From assembly GCA_013398295.1 (NCBI GenBank), contig VZSF01007796.1, forward strand, positions 250,256-314,255: 64,000 bases of DNA, in the 5' to 3' direction. Both the position numbers and the translations under genes were made by a program. This stretch comes from Chionis minor (taxonomy: Eukaryota > Chordata > Aves > Charadriiformes > Chionididae). The notes under the pieces were generated by a model. That model did not search any database, was not told the origin of the DNA, and worked only from the letters and a program-made list of their open reading frames with translations. This document shows positions 49,235 to 62,398 of this stretch, in pieces (the first letter of the stretch is position 1; the number at the start of each line of letters is the position of its first letter).

Positions 49235-51226
49235 GGGTTCATGCAAATATAATGTTATCACTACCAAGCACAATCTATTAGTCTTCTTGCACTTGCTTTT
49301 TAGCCACTGGAAACATCAGCTCTGGAGACATACTCTAGATCTTCATATGCCAAACTGAAGATACTTAATCTCAATGCCCTTGAAAAATTGAACTAGTCTG
49401 AGAAAGCAGCAGGAAGTACTACTGGTTCCTCTGAAGCCATAATTTTCTTTTTAAACAGCCTGCATAGGGTAAATCACCTTAGTTCCTTCAAATACCTGCA
49501 TATATATAAAAAAAAACCAGTAAAATTTGTGAGTTTAACAAAAAGGTTATAAAACCTAACACAAAGCCTTTCAATGAGCTAAAAAAGGAGCATTTTCTCT
49601 TATGCACTTCAAAACTTCATGCTGCTTGGATATGTGGATTCTTAACTGCTTATGCATTTAATGATCTCTTTTCTCAATCTCTTTCAATTCAAAATCATGC
49701 AACACTGTCAAAATAGTCTCATTTCCTAGTTCCAACTACTCTCAATAGCCTTTATCATACCAGAAACAGGATTTTTTTTTTCTTATTTTTAAATCAGCAA
49801 CCATTTCCCTGGTTGTGATTTCCATCAGAAAACTGGTTACCTTATTGTACATGTTCACCCTGCCATGCTTCTATTATAATTCTTTCTTCTCCTTTTTCCT
49901 AGATTTTTTTTTTTGACCTCTAGTTGCTTTGTACCCCATTCTCCACTCCTCTTCAGCCTTTTCTTCTTCTGTTTATCAGAAACAGTCCCATGGATTCCTC
50001 TCCTGGCACCCCCGACTTAATCCCTGATTGTACAAGTAGTCAATCCACAAGAGAAGACAGACTTCCCAATAGCTGCACTGACAACTCATTTTTCTGGTTA
50101 TGCACATTTCTATGGCTCCAGCACATTTTGTCTGGACACCTCTTTGCAGCTTTGCTTGACTCACATTGCATACAGCCCCCAGCCACAGCAAGGCAAGCTG
50201 TTTCAACGACTGACCACATTACACGTATCACAAGCCCACATCCAAACTCGAAACTAACACAGGAAAGGAAAGGTAAGAATATGAGGACAGATTTACATTT
50301 AGCAGAATGTAAAATGTTAAGCTAGAAATCGACTCCTCGTATGTCAAAGTTTTCTGGGCGTGTGGTATTTCACCAGAACACAACAATGCAAATTACTTTA
50401 GTGTGGTTAGGAGTATCAATGCATTTTACACCCCTAAAAGTTATTTCCCCAGCAATTGGGCAACCAACGACAAATTCTCATAGAAATCCTGTATAATCTT
50501 CGCAATATCAATGGTCCAAATAGACTAACGCCCAGAGCTGGGGTTGTCTTTTGGGTCTTGTTTGTTTAAATACAGAGTCATAATGCATATTTGGACTAAC
50601 ATGAAAAGGCAGGCTCCAACAAGATGACAACACATAAAAAACCAGAGACAGAACAACCCTTCTCCTTATCTGCACTTCCATGACAAAATCTGAAGAGTTT
50701 GCAGGCAGACAAGAAGATTCATTTGCTTTACAGAAAGACGCTGTCACAGAATGACTTCCTAAGAGTTGACATAAAGTTGCCTGCAACTGGACAGATTTCT
50801 GACACCCAGATGACAGAAGTGTTTGGAACCCTCTGCTGCAGGTCACTACACTTTTCTAGTGAACAGAAGCTGTAATATCCCGCCTTTCATTGATTTACCA
50901 TTACTGAATGGATTCCTCATTTTAACAAAACATATTGTTATATTCTAGATAAGTCTTTGACAATTCTTTACACTAACCTATGGAATTCAATTGCCACCAT
51001 TAATTTCACTCTGGTATTTATCAGCAGAAGCTTTTTTCCTATAAGAACCAATTTATTTAATTGAATAGTTTAAAGAGCTCCAAAACCACATACAAAAGAT
51101 GAGGTTATAGCTAATAGCTTTCAAATATACCTAAAAGCTTGAATCATTAGCAGTTTCTTAAACTAGGAATTTTTAAGTGCAAACCAGAATTTATTGCAAG
51201 ATACTCTTAGTGGTGTGATTTTTCAT
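49235..51226. other. Spacer between two solo LTRs
   Basis: This is not retroviral internal sequence: the two flanking LTRs are unrelated and no gag, pol or env similarity is seen. It contains one exon-like plus-strand segment (49980-50272). A short minus-strand segment at 50732-50780 is used by the chain model, but its donor is weak. Confidence 0.45.
49980..50272 (+). CDS. Exon-like open segment, plus strand (97 codons)
   Basis: A strong acceptor (CTTTTCTTCTTCTGTTTATCAG) precedes 293 nt ending GGAAAG before a GTAAGAAT donor. One frame is open throughout, starting and ending with one nucleotide. Its peptide begins NSPMDSSPGTPDLIPDCTSS and ends HPNSKLTQERK. It is Ser/Thr/Pro-rich with a hydrophobic middle and no recognisable domain. 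By splice signals and length it equals or beats any minus-strand candidate, yet it lies on the opposite strand. It shows how easily exon-like segments occur here. It could be an exon of a transcript starting in the upstream plus-oriented LTR. Confidence 0.2.
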
Positions 51227-51749
51227 TGTCCTGGTTTCAGCTGGGATAGAGTTAATTTTCTGTCTAGTGGCTGCTGTGTTTCAGATTTGGTATGAAAGGA
51301 ACATCGATAACGCGTACTGTTTTAGCTGTTGCCAGCTGATGTTTATGTTAGTCAAGGACTTTTTTCAGCTGCCCACAGAAGACGAGAGGGAACCACAGGC
51401 GGAACAAGCTGACCAATGGGATGTTCCATTCCGTGGATGTCATGCTCAGTACGTAAATGGTGGTTGGCCAGGGTGGGAATGCATGATCGCTGCTCAGGAC
51501 AGGCTGGGCAACCAACTTTCTAGCTGGTGAGAGTGATTTGTCTTGTATTACTTCACCTTGTATATTCTTTTACCTTATTATTATTGTTATTTTCCTGTTC
51601 CATTTTTAGTCTATTAAACTGTCTTTATCTCAATGCATGAGATTTTTTCCTTTCCCCTCCTTTTCTCCCTACCCTTGTGGGAGTGGGAGGGGGAGAGCTG
51701 AGTGAGCACCTGCGTGGTCCTAGCTGCCATGTGAATTTAAATCATGACA
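51227..51749 (+). mobile_element. Solo LTR of an avian ERVL-type retrovirus (523 bp)
   Basis: The opening TGTCCTGGTTTCAGCTGGGA and the following TAGAGTTAATTTTCT are the hallmark start of a widespread neoavian ERVL-type LTR. Further blocks in the expected order are TCAAGGACTTTTTTCAGCT, TGGGATGTTCCATTCC and ATGTCATGCTCAGTA. It ends AATCATGACA, partly mirroring the start. An ATTAAA lies at 51613-51618. The place where the family's TATA-like TATATAA sits reads TACGTAA here, so the promoter is probably dead. No matching 5-bp target duplication is visible (TTCAT against CACAT) and no internal region is present. The 87-codon frame inside is a by-product. Confidence 0.92.
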
Positions 51750-54700
51750 CACATTCAGATTTTTCACAAATGTAAGAGGCAGTAAAATAATATTCTGTAT
51801 TTAAGAATAAAGCCTGTACTTTATGCTTTCACTTTCACAGGTTTTGGCATTCCTGGAATATTGCATACGTCTGCTCCTCAATTTAATATCTGAGCATGAA
51901 CATCTTAACATACATTTATCCTCACAATTTTCTTAAAAAGTAAATAAATCCAGTTCTTCACCCTTACGAAAAAAATGAGGCAGACAATTCCAGAAGAATT
52001 TGTATGCTATAATGCTGTTTCAGAAAAGATAGTTTTGGCTCCTTATGTATTAGAAGAAATAAGCATCCAAGGATGACACACAGGAAACTGCTTCAGTTTT
52101 CAGTAGTGCAGTAGCTAAAAGATGACAGTCCTACACACAACGCACCTGGAGGTGACAGAAACCTAGTTTCTGACTCTTACCCTTGCAAATATTTTGATAT
52201 TTCCACGAAAAGTGAAACAATTTCTGTAGATGACTCACCACTGAATGCCTTGAGGATAAGCAATGAGTTACTCTTAAGGAAGGTAAGGGTTCAAACCCAC
52301 TACAGGAAGGACTGTCCAATTTCTTTGTATCCAATCATTGAGCTATTGAATGGTAACAGTGGTATTAACACCATTTTTCCTCCGATCAAAGAAGTTCTGC
52401 ACATGGCTGCGTATGGACTAAGTACATGTGGCATGAGATCAAATATTACAACTGAAAAGTTAATGAATAATGCCAGCAAACTTAGTTCCTCTTAGTTTAT
52501 GGAAAAACAAAGCGGATAGATTCTTAAGATTTTAAAAAGCACTGTCTCCGACTCACACAGCAGTAGAAAACAATACCACAGTGACAAGCTGTTAAATGGC
52601 ACCACTACCTGAGATTATTAGTGTTTAGGAAAAACGCAAGAAGGGATTAAGTGCAACGTACTTTTTAGAATTATGATGAATGTCAAAAAAATTGGGAAAA
52701 CCTCAGCTTCTTTGAAGAACTGCAGCAAAGCTTGAAGAAATCAATGCTAAGATTGCTATCAATATGTTTGGAACAGGTCCAAAATTATCATCTCTGACAT
52801 TAACATAAAAAATTGCAAATGTTTGCATTTGTATTTCCTTTTAGCAACAATGGCAAAATGTACTAGGACAGAACATAACCCATTCTCCGGCATGCTTTGC
52901 ATGAATAGCTTTTTTAATTCCTTTTCTTGTTTCTGGAAAAATGTATTGGGGGGGTGGTGTTTTGGTTTGTTTGGGGTTGTTTGGGGGGGTTTTATTATTT
53001 TTTTATTAATTCAGTTAAACAATTCTGTCTGTATGGAACCACAGAAAAATATGGCATTTTAAAAGTTATTCAGCAAGTGAAGCTGTTGTCTAAATGCTAT
53101 CACCCTTATGAAGTAAGGACGTAGGAGCTTCCTAAGGAGCAAGCAGCTTTCTGACAAAAACAACTACATACTATAAACTTTAAAGATAGTAAGAACTGAG
53201 GGTCAAATACTGAAAGTTCGGTTTGTCTTTTTAAAGACGACTCATATTGATTTCAATGGAAATTTGTTGAGTTAAACGAGGTTAAACATCTCCAGATCAA
53301 ATCTATTCATTGCAATTAAACAAAAATGGAATACAATACAATGATGATGGCAGCCAAGATTCAGATACTTTTACTTTGGTTCAGAGTGCATGATCTCAGT
53401 CTTGAATTATGACTTAAAAAACCTGAAACAATATTTAACCTTTACCTTGATGTCGCACAAGATGACAGCTACTGTACAACCCATAAATTCAGAGTATTTA
53501 GTAAGATATAAGATGACATACCTATCAGATGAATTACTAGAACCAGATATAATTACTTGTCTTAGTAATTACACTGGTTGTGGACTTCCTCCTGGTTGGG
53601 TTTTTAATAATTTCTGCATATCATTACATACCACAAATAATTTTACTGTTTAATGTTATCAGAAATCACAAAAAGAAAATTCTCCAGTTCTGAATAAACC
53701 CACCCAATTATTTTGCAGTGCCTATTAGCAAACCATACAAACCAACCCGAGAATATTTGGTCTATCTGCATACTGTGACAAATAATGCAACAAACTAAAA
53801 TATGAATGGAACTGAGAACAAAGGAAAAGCTATTACGTTACTGAATACTCATACTGCAATTTCTTTCCCAGTCCTCCTATACATTTTCTGTCTATTTCAG
53901 AACACATTAAATTGCTGAACAATGGTATGTCAAAAAAATCCACTTTGCTATACAGGATTTATGTAGTTGATGTATTTGTGTAGTACAGATCATGAAGTAT
54001 GAAAAAAAGTCCTAGGCAGTATAAATGCATATGAATACTTCGCACATTCTAGTAAAGCCATTTTCTAGTTGTTTGTTGAGTAACCTTCAAATAATAAGGT
54101 TTAAGAACAAAATGATCATAAAAATCTTCTACTAGACGTACAATCAAATCCTCCTTTCATACACTGGAAAGCTGAAGTAACTCCCCTTAATTCACGACTT
54201 GTGTGAGCCTTAATACTTAATTAGAATTAAACAATTGACTACTAGACTCCTGTTAACAGAAATGTTTTTTATCAAGTATAATAGGTTTTGAAACAAACCC
54301 AAAGACCTAAACACATCTGGAGTTCGCAGATATCTGTATGTTCAGTTTCGAGTTAGTCTCATTTTTGTTGTAACCCATGTCAAAACACTACATTAAAATA
54401 CACCCTGAAAATTCAGGAAATTTGAAATCAAATCCATATATGAACTTCACAGCTGGGGATGTTTTAATTACAATGCATCTTGTCCCTATCCACATAAAAA
54501 TAACATGATTCAAAGCAATATTCAGTGTAAGTCTAAACTCGCATATGACAATTATTCAAAGCGTTTCAGTTTCACTATATTCCAAAAGTCTGAATTATAG
54601 AGACACCATTTTATTTCATGGCCTGAAGCAAGTGTCACTGATCATTTTTAGTATCCTGGAACAAGCAGATTGGTTACAAATTTTCATGACAGACACACAC

Positions 54701-57051
54701 ACTCAATGAGATTATAAATTAGTTTCCCAAGAGAAGGCTCACTAATAAGATTGGATCTAAAATTTAGGTCACTTAATTTTAAGACTCAGCTAATGTGCTA
54801 AAAAAAAAATCAGTATAACTTCATAACATAAATTCAGGTTCAATCTTTTTTACCATAAACATTAGCACCATTGTAAAGTTGCAAAGAGTAAGCCTCTTGT
54901 AAAATGAAATGATCTAATTGTAAAATGCATTTGATATCTCCTTGCAGGGAGGTTACTTCTAAAAGAAAAAATAAAATATTCTGTATTACATTATGAAGTT
55001 ATAAAATCTAAGCAATTGATTTTTAGTGCTATATAAGTTCTGATGTCATTGAAGAGAGGAATTCGTAAAGCTTCTTTTTAATACGATTTACTGATTCTAT
55101 TTTAAACACAGTGCTTCTTTTATTTGCAAATGTATTTATAATACCAGAACTATCATACAATCAAAGAAATTTCACCTTTTCTTCTTTAATGTTCACAGAT
55201 GATGAGAGACTGTGCAAGTCCTTTAACTCCTTGACAATTATATGAGAAAACTCAGCGTGATAAGGTCAGAAATAGGCCATTTGGCTTGTCTGACACGGAA
55301 ATAATGTATTACGAACTCCTACTCCTGACTTGTTCTGAGTGCTAGACAAAGCTCTTCTAAAGGAATATACCAATAAATTTTCCACCTACATGGCAAAGAA
55401 ACACGTATTGCAAATCCCCCTCCTCAGCCTTTGGCAGTGTCCACAACTTACCATTTCCATTCTCTACTATGGCCAATGGCTCTCTGCAGATTGCTGTCTT
55501 TCTCAAGGTATTCATAGTCCTCTGAACTTCTGCCAGCAGCACTGCTTGCATCACCTCAATAATCTGTCATAAATGCAAATTATTATTGGATGATATCAGT
55601 ACTTCAATTATTTAGTTAAGTATTTGACAATTTTAAATAACTACTACAAAATTTTAAGTGTTCCAGTGAATGTCATTAGAAAGTCAATGCTTACCAATAT
55701 CTTTCAGTGATAATCATGCATAACACACATATCATAATCACTGGTAACACCCATTTTGAGATATGTTAACTGGATAGCAATAAAACGGTGCAAGTTCCCA
55801 CTAATGGAACATTCGTTTTCTTTGATCTCAAAACTAGAATCAGTCTTCTACTGCCTCCTCAATGACTTTAAGGGGTCATGACAATATACCTTAGTAAGGC
55901 ACACAGTGATAACAGCTAATTCTTTTTTTTTTTTCCTATGATGTGAGCAAAAATGCTTCATAGACTGAATATGATCCTTGTACTTGGACGTTTTAGAATT
56001 TTCGGTGTCTAGTCTCTGAAAGCCTAAAAGAATGTTTTGTTATTAGTGGTGATCCACTATTCCTCTAGCTCAAACACGATAACACTGTACATTTGTCTAC
56101 CACAAAGAGAAATACCATTCCTCAAACTCTTCTTACCCAAAAGGAACATTTGCTAGAATTATGAACAGCCTATAAATGGCACTTGCAACAGCTGATGCAA
56201 CACACATGTGTTAGGACAACGCAGTGTAGAGACTGTATGGTAGAGTTATTACTATCCTCCTCTTCGCTTTAGCAGAGAAGATCTCAGATTTAAACTGAGA
56301 AAGTTTAAATACTTCAGGCATTTATAAAGCACATGAAGACCAATGGACCCAAACTTTTATAATCCTTACTTAGTCTAAATTTCAGCATGGTGCAGAGTGG
56401 CAGCATGCACACCTTCTCTTCATTCGCTATTTCCTTCAGAAAAGAAATACAATTTTTCCCCCTCAAGAAGGTACTTATTCCCAAGCACAAGTCATTTCCT
56501 GAAAGACAGAGAGAATCTAAAGTTTCCAAGACAGTCTGCTCCGCCTCCACTTAAATATGAATTCAAATGCAATATGAAAATTTTAAATTAAATGTTTATA
56601 TTGTAAACATTTTGTTTATATGATACTTATAAACAATCTGTTAAAAATATTTAAGTTTAATATGAATTTAAGTGGATGTGCAGGCTCCCTCTAACTGCCT
56701 GGAAGAGAGACAGTTTCATCTGACTAATCAAGTACAGTGAATTGGTGGGCTGCCCTCAATCACATTTCTAGCTGCTCTTGTAAACTCCAATCATTAAGCA
56801 GAACAAAGGCTGTAGGTGTCCTTTGTGACAAAATCCTTTATTGTAGACAAGTATACCAGAGTCAGGTCCACAGTGTGAAAGTTCACAGCACGTGAACCCA
56901 GCCCTACGTGTTTTGACATAGCACAAACCTTCATCTTGTTGTAATAGCTCTTTATTTTACAGGGGAGACCAAAGGCAGTTTCTAATTTCTCACATCCACA
57001 GAGCCCTGAGCTTTGGGGATTACAGATCCTGACTTTACAGCAGACTCTTAC
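51750..57051. other. AT-rich non-coding stretch
   Basis: No recognised transposon. A G-rich tract is at 52948-52989. An 87-codon plus-strand frame (53390-53653) has no domain. On the minus strand, 53446-53536 ends in a strong donor (GACATCAAG then GTAAAGG), but its acceptor is poor. It is used by the chain model (DRYVILYLTKYSEFMG within it). Confidence 0.4.
52948..52989 (+). repeat. G-rich tract, possible quadruplex
   Basis: G7, GG, GGGG and G7 tracts separated by T-rich spacers on the upper strand. It can satisfy a G-quadruplex pattern only with one long loop, so folding is uncertain. Confidence 0.6.
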
Positions 57052-57518
57052 AATATATCTACAATAATTATGAAAGAAAAGGAAACAGACATGTTGCCAT
57101 TTGTCCTGGGAAAATTTTTGACAAAAAAATAATTTACAGAGGTACACAAAAGAATTGCACACAGCACGTGTTTTTCATGGCGTGCTGATCTACTAAGAAC
57201 ATGTCGCTAATCTGGTCAGATATTCATCACCTGTACCATTGCCATGCACGCCAGCAGCATTTGTAACATGTAATTTCCTCCAACAGCTTAAAATGAAATA
57301 AGAAGAACTGTAGCAAATGGCACAACGTGGTATTGTAGAGGCACCTGTCCATCTCTGCATGCAACTCAGCTGTCGTTTTGTGGAATGTGCATTTCCATGG
57401 TGTCCAGTGTGGTTCCACAGGTTCAGTTTTGCCCTCTCACTGCATCTTCCCCAAGAACTCATACACCTCATCTACCATCATCACCAAGGTGAAAAGCCTC
57501 CAGAAGCTTTGCCTGTTT
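57052..57518 (-). other. Cluster of three weak exon candidates
   Basis: Three minus-strand open segments lie close together: 57476-57518, 57231-57369 and 57052-57105, separated by 106 and 125 bp. They can be joined in phase to give KQAKLLEAFHLGDD, then ELHAEMDRCLYNTTLCHLLQ and on to CWRAWQWY, then TNGNMSVSFSF. The donor after 57231 (GGTACAG then GTGATG) and the acceptor before 57105 (AAAATTTTCCCAG) are good. The other sites are weak. Two frames are open in the last segment, and a 122-codon frame also crosses the area on the minus strand. No family is recognised. Confidence 0.18.
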
Positions 57519-60500
57519 CTAACACAAACCAAATCTATGTGAGCACCTTTCATTTTCTCTGGTAGATTCCACTTTATCTTTAGCGTCCTTCTGTATTACA
57601 AAAACATTGGCTATATTGTTGGCTACTACTATGTGCTCATTCCCCCCACTTGTAACCACTGTCATAAATACTAGCTGCTTTTTAGTTGGGATTGTAAAAT
57701 ATGACAGAAATTATGCTTTTTCTATGCCTAAGCATAAATAGCACATATCCAACTGTAAATAGAGATATTAAGAAGTGAAAGACAATTGTTTGACTCTGTG
57801 GCAGCAATACTAGAGAACAATTCAAAATGGCAAGTGAACAAAAGTTGAGGCAAGCTGAAACTATTACATCTATACTGTTATACTGGCTTTCCTTTCTACA
57901 CTGCCAAAGATTAATATCCTCTTTATAACGAGTGGCTTTAACGAGAGGAGTCAATAGACTCCTGGTCTCTCCTGACTGTTGCTCAGGCCATGATCTCTAC
58001 AGGGTTCAGCTTTGCAGAAACTGCCTCCCAAGATGCCTCCACAACACAGTCACATCAGGGAGCAAAAAAATACAGATCAGAACATCAGACTTGTATTATC
58101 CCCTCTGCTTTCCTCCAATTCTGGAGAGCAGCTACCAGGAGACTTACCTAGACACTTCTACTGAAGTCATTTGGCTTCAGGTAGAGTCAAGCATTTTTAA
58201 AAACAAATGCATTCAGTGCTTGTTAGAGAAAAAAGGCACTAGCTTATCAGCACTACACTCTGCAACGGCCTTAACATGAAATGGTTTATTCTTTGAAAGT
58301 CCTTTGTAATATATCTCAGATTCATCCCACCTTATTTCAGATATTCATGGAAATGAAGTAACTGAAGTGAAAAAAAAACACCCCAAAACAGGTGGACTGC
58401 AGGAATCAACAGAAATAGATGAGAAAGTCCTGAGATGATTCATTCCTCCTAAAATCTCAGCAGCCCTTCCACAGTGGAAATCTTTTTCAACTGATGAAGA
58501 GGGAGGGAGAGAGAACCACATTCTCCTCCTGCAGACACCTATGCTAGAGATCTAAATATGGCATCAACAGTTTGTTGTACGGGGAGACTGTGCAGAGCAG
58601 CTAGCTGATAATAGAGGACACAGATGTTCTTGTACAGAAAAGGAATACTGCAGCATCAGGATGGCAATAGAGGACTTCCAAATCAGGACCTAAATGTTGG
58701 ACACTGAAGCTGTATAAACTGTATTTCTGGTGATGCTCCTGAATTAATCCATCCAGGCTCTAAAGACATCTTACTACTTGGGACTATACAACAGGACTGT
58801 GTCAAGGTTAGAGCTGAGTCATGTCCGGGAGCTCAGGACTAGGAGGAACAGATGTACCACTCCTACTGATCACACAGGCATCAGGACCGAATCCGATAGC
58901 GCTCAGTTATTCCTATAAGGGTATGTCACGCCACAGAGCCCTGATCCTGCCACAGGGAACAGAAAGGGGAACTGCTGAAGCCCCACAGGCTGATGGACAC
59001 CCTGTAAGTACAGACTGCCCACACGCTGCCATGTAACTAAAGTCCTTGACCTTAGATGTGAAAACTTTACACTTAACATTTTGTGAGCGGAACTGCTGAC
59101 CTATTAAAGTTCCATGCAAAACTCACTGCCGTGTTTAGTACTGAATTTATCTGCTGAGATTAGCCCTGAAAACGGCAGGACAACTTTGGAGACAGGGTCA
59201 CGTACTCTGGTCACAAATGGTCACGCAGCTCGGGGAGTAAGACACACTGTCGAAGGAAGCTGACTTGGTCTGTAATAATTTTGTGAGGAGATACAGGACC
59301 TCAGTCTTCAGGAAAGTCAACCTAACAAGAACTAACTTCACTAAATGAGATTTAAAAGATCTTAGAGCAGGAAAAAGGAAGCAAATTATTTCCTACTATA
59401 TTCGTCCTCTTGAAATGCTTGAATCAAGATACAGGGAGAAGGCATTTCAACATCTATCAGTTGAAGACTAAGGAGATGGAAAGAGCATATTATTATCAAA
59501 TAAATCCTCCTGGGGAAAAAAAAAAATATGTGTACATCTGCTAGAGTCAGTAACGTGCAAAAAGTTTTGATTGCACTGCAGTTTGACTATTCTGATAGTT
59601 TTTTTAAAGTTTTATTTTAATGTTCACCCTTCCAGCCAAAAAGGTTCCATAAAGCTGCAAAAACATAGTATTTTTATTTAAAAAATTAAAATATAACCGA
59701 ATACCTGTCACAGATATAACTGAAGAACAGGCTACTTTAAGTACAGACTAAGGACAATTAAGGGGAGAACTGTAACCCCTTAAGTAATTTCTGGGAGGAA
59801 TAGGAATGTGGCAACAAGCTACATGCATGACAATGACCTTTCCTTTAAATCATCTGGGGAAAAAATAATCCTAGAAAAATATTTTTAAAATATATGCATT
59901 TTTAAAATTTAAGACAAAAAAATACGCCCCTCAGCCCTTCAACAAGTCAGTAGACCCCTGATCAATCATTTCCAGCAGGATTTTTTCAGCTTCCTTGTTT
60001 GCACGGAATATGTTAGAGTACTGTAGGAGATGAGGAATCAATAAATGGAAAGTCCTTTGGGTCATGTCTGAGAGTCAGTATCCTCCACTGAAGATAGCAA
60101 AGAAAAAAAAAGTTTTTAAAAGCAGGGTAAATAGTGATGTTTTGGGTAAACGTACATAAGTGCTTAATCAGGCTGCTCAGGATTAATAAGTTGGCAATAA
60201 ATCTGCATTTGTCTAAAGAAAGGTTTAACAAAGCCACCCTAATATCAACAAAAACTATAGTTTTGTGTAAATTATTGGTTCCTGAATACCCACACCTATT
60301 CACCTATTGCCAACATCAAAATTATTGTGAATGTTCAAATGTTTACAGCAGCTTGGCTGCAAACAATCCAAAATCTGCACTACAAAGTAGGTTAACAAAG
60401 TTTATTGAAACTACAAAGCTGCATGTAAATAATTAAGATTTGAGAAACATTGATAATGTGATATTTCCAGTACTTGAAAATCTCAGTGTCCTAAATTTAA

Positions 60501-61859
60501 AGTCTTGTCAGATGAAAAAAGTGAGGCAGCTTCCTCCATGCCTTATCTTCCTGCACGCTAACCTCCTGTGGTAGATAAGACCATTAGCAATGTATAAACT
60601 GATCAGTCACTAAATTCATTGAAAAATATAAACACATAGATCTCACATAGCCAGTTATGCTATAAATACAAGTTTCATGGCTACACAACTCTACTCTTTA
60701 TAGAGTTTCAGTGGCTGACCAGGTTAGCAAGAGATGGTATGGATTTCACATGGCAATTGCAGCTATTGAAACTGAGGTCCTGCATTCGATTTTTTTAATT
60801 AAAAAGCTTTAGAAAAAGGAAAAAGTCTTATCAGAAGAGAAAGGAGGAAAGTTTGTGAAGAAAGAAGAATGCTGAAATAATATGCAAGACATGTAGACAG
60901 TGGGGCTATAAAAAACAACTGATAAGCTCAAGATAAAATGCTGAATTCAACTGAATGTGAATATTTGCAGAAACCATTACTGTCTGTCTAATAGAACAGG
61001 AGAGTATCACTGCAGTACCCCTGCACACCTCAGCTCTGCAAATCATTCTCTGCACTTGAAATGCTGCATGGAGTTGCAGTCAATCTTTTAAAGGTAACAT
61101 CATAAAATAAACTTGCAGCAGGTATTGCCCTTTTCTGGGGTAAAATACCTTGCATTCACAGTACACCATCTTGAGTTTCATACTCCTGAACATTAACTCA
61201 CTCACGCAACCACCCAGCTTTATTTAAATATCTATTTCCAAAGTGAAAAACAGTCGCTAGATTTCACTGTTCAGACTATTTCACAGTGACCTGCCAGCTC
61301 TCAAGAAACAGTAATTTATCTCTCAAGACATCAGATTCTTCACTAACAATAGGTATGAGCTTCATCTGACCTGAGAACCCATAACTTTTCTAAGTCATTC
61401 TTGAAGAGTGTTCTAATAAGTAAGGACTTGAGATTAGTTATTTATCCCTTTAAGAAGGCATCTTCTTTTTGTTCTGTAATGATACATTGGTATATGACCC
61501 TGTCCTTATTTTGGCCTTTATCCTCCTGGAGCAGAAAATGGCATTTGTAATGTAAGTTACACCTGGTTGTTAGAGAACAGGTAACTTTTTTGAGACACAT
61601 GCTGTAACAAGATCACTAGATTAAAGACTAGTAGGACAGTTAATTTCCCATATTTAAACATGTCCTTTAAGGCAAAATAGTTTCATGAGTAGCATACTTC
61701 ATCGCGAAATAGTAATTTGCTTTCCATAGATCTGAATGGAACAGTTTATGTAATAATTTCATCAAATCTATGTGTCACATTGTATGTCACATTACAAATT
61801 CCAAATACTGAATTACACCCAATTCTACATTGCAACAACTGACACAGGCTACTTCCTAC
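57519..61859. other. AT-rich non-coding stretch
   Basis: No recognised repeat or gene. A plus-strand frame of 115 codons (57932-58279) and opposing frames near 60.0-60.4 kb have no domain and no paired splice sites. Confidence 0.4.
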
Positions 61860-61942
61860 CTTTATAGATTGGTCGCTCCAACAACAAACGAGTTTCAGCA
61901 ACGAAACACTCCCAAAGTCCGGGGAATGATACCTACTTTTAC
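61860..61942 (-). CDS. Candidate internal exon, unknown protein (27 codons)
   Basis: Both minus-strand splice sites are good: the acceptor is GTGTATGTTTTTTCAG and the donor follows CTATAAAG with GTAGGAAG. Only the frame that starts with two nucleotides is open. It ends in phase 0 and reads KSRYHSPDFGSVSLLKLV, then CCWSDQSIK. The segment has a few CpGs and is less AT-rich than its flanks. It joins 62317-62398 in phase. The family is not recognised. Confidence 0.27.
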
Positions 61943-62316
61943 CTGAAAAAACATACACATAGTTTATGAACCAATGATATACACAGAAGTACACAAATAG
62001 AAAGATATTTAACATTTTTAACTTTTCATTTCAGCAACATACCTGAAGAGATCTGAAGAAGCGTGATTTCTTAGAATATGTTTTCATCTAATGCAACAGG
62101 CACAAAGTGTTCAGACCATATATTGTTTGAACATTTATTCTTATCCTAAATAAGATTAGCCTTGTTGTTTTTTTGAAAAACAAAGGTCTGATATCCTACA
62201 GAGTATGTTTTCATCATAATTTTCTAAGGATATTGAGATTTCTTTCCCAGTTGGACTACTTAACTATGGATTTTACTACGTAAACTCTACAACTACTTGA
62301 ATATGTGTTTCTTTAC

Positions 62317-62398
62317 CTTGAAAACAGCAGAGTATAGTGTACGCAAAAATACATTCAATAACATTTTGTATCATTGCGGTTCCAGCTGATTTGCTTTT
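62317..62398 (-). CDS. Candidate internal exon, unknown protein (27 codons)
   Basis: The minus-strand acceptor GGTATTGTTGCCCTATAGCAG and the donor TGTTTTCAAG/GTAAAG are both reasonable. The chosen frame starts in phase 0 and ends with one nucleotide, reading KSKSAGTAMIQNVIECIFAY, then TILCCFQ. To its right, a 38-nt segment at 62857-62894 (acceptor TGCTCTCCTTCAG, donor CTGTGCAG/GTACTT) and a 46-nt segment at 63056-63101 extend the model in phase. They are short enough to be chance. The family is not recognised. Confidence 0.2.

Noticed and set aside
51267..51530. 87-codon plus-strand frame
   Set aside because: It lies entirely inside the ERVL-type LTR, which is non-coding.
48526..51749. A single provirus bounded by the two LTRs
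   Set aside because: The two LTRs are unrelated in sequence, one has its own near-perfect target duplication, and the 2-kb spacer shows no gag, pol or env similarity.
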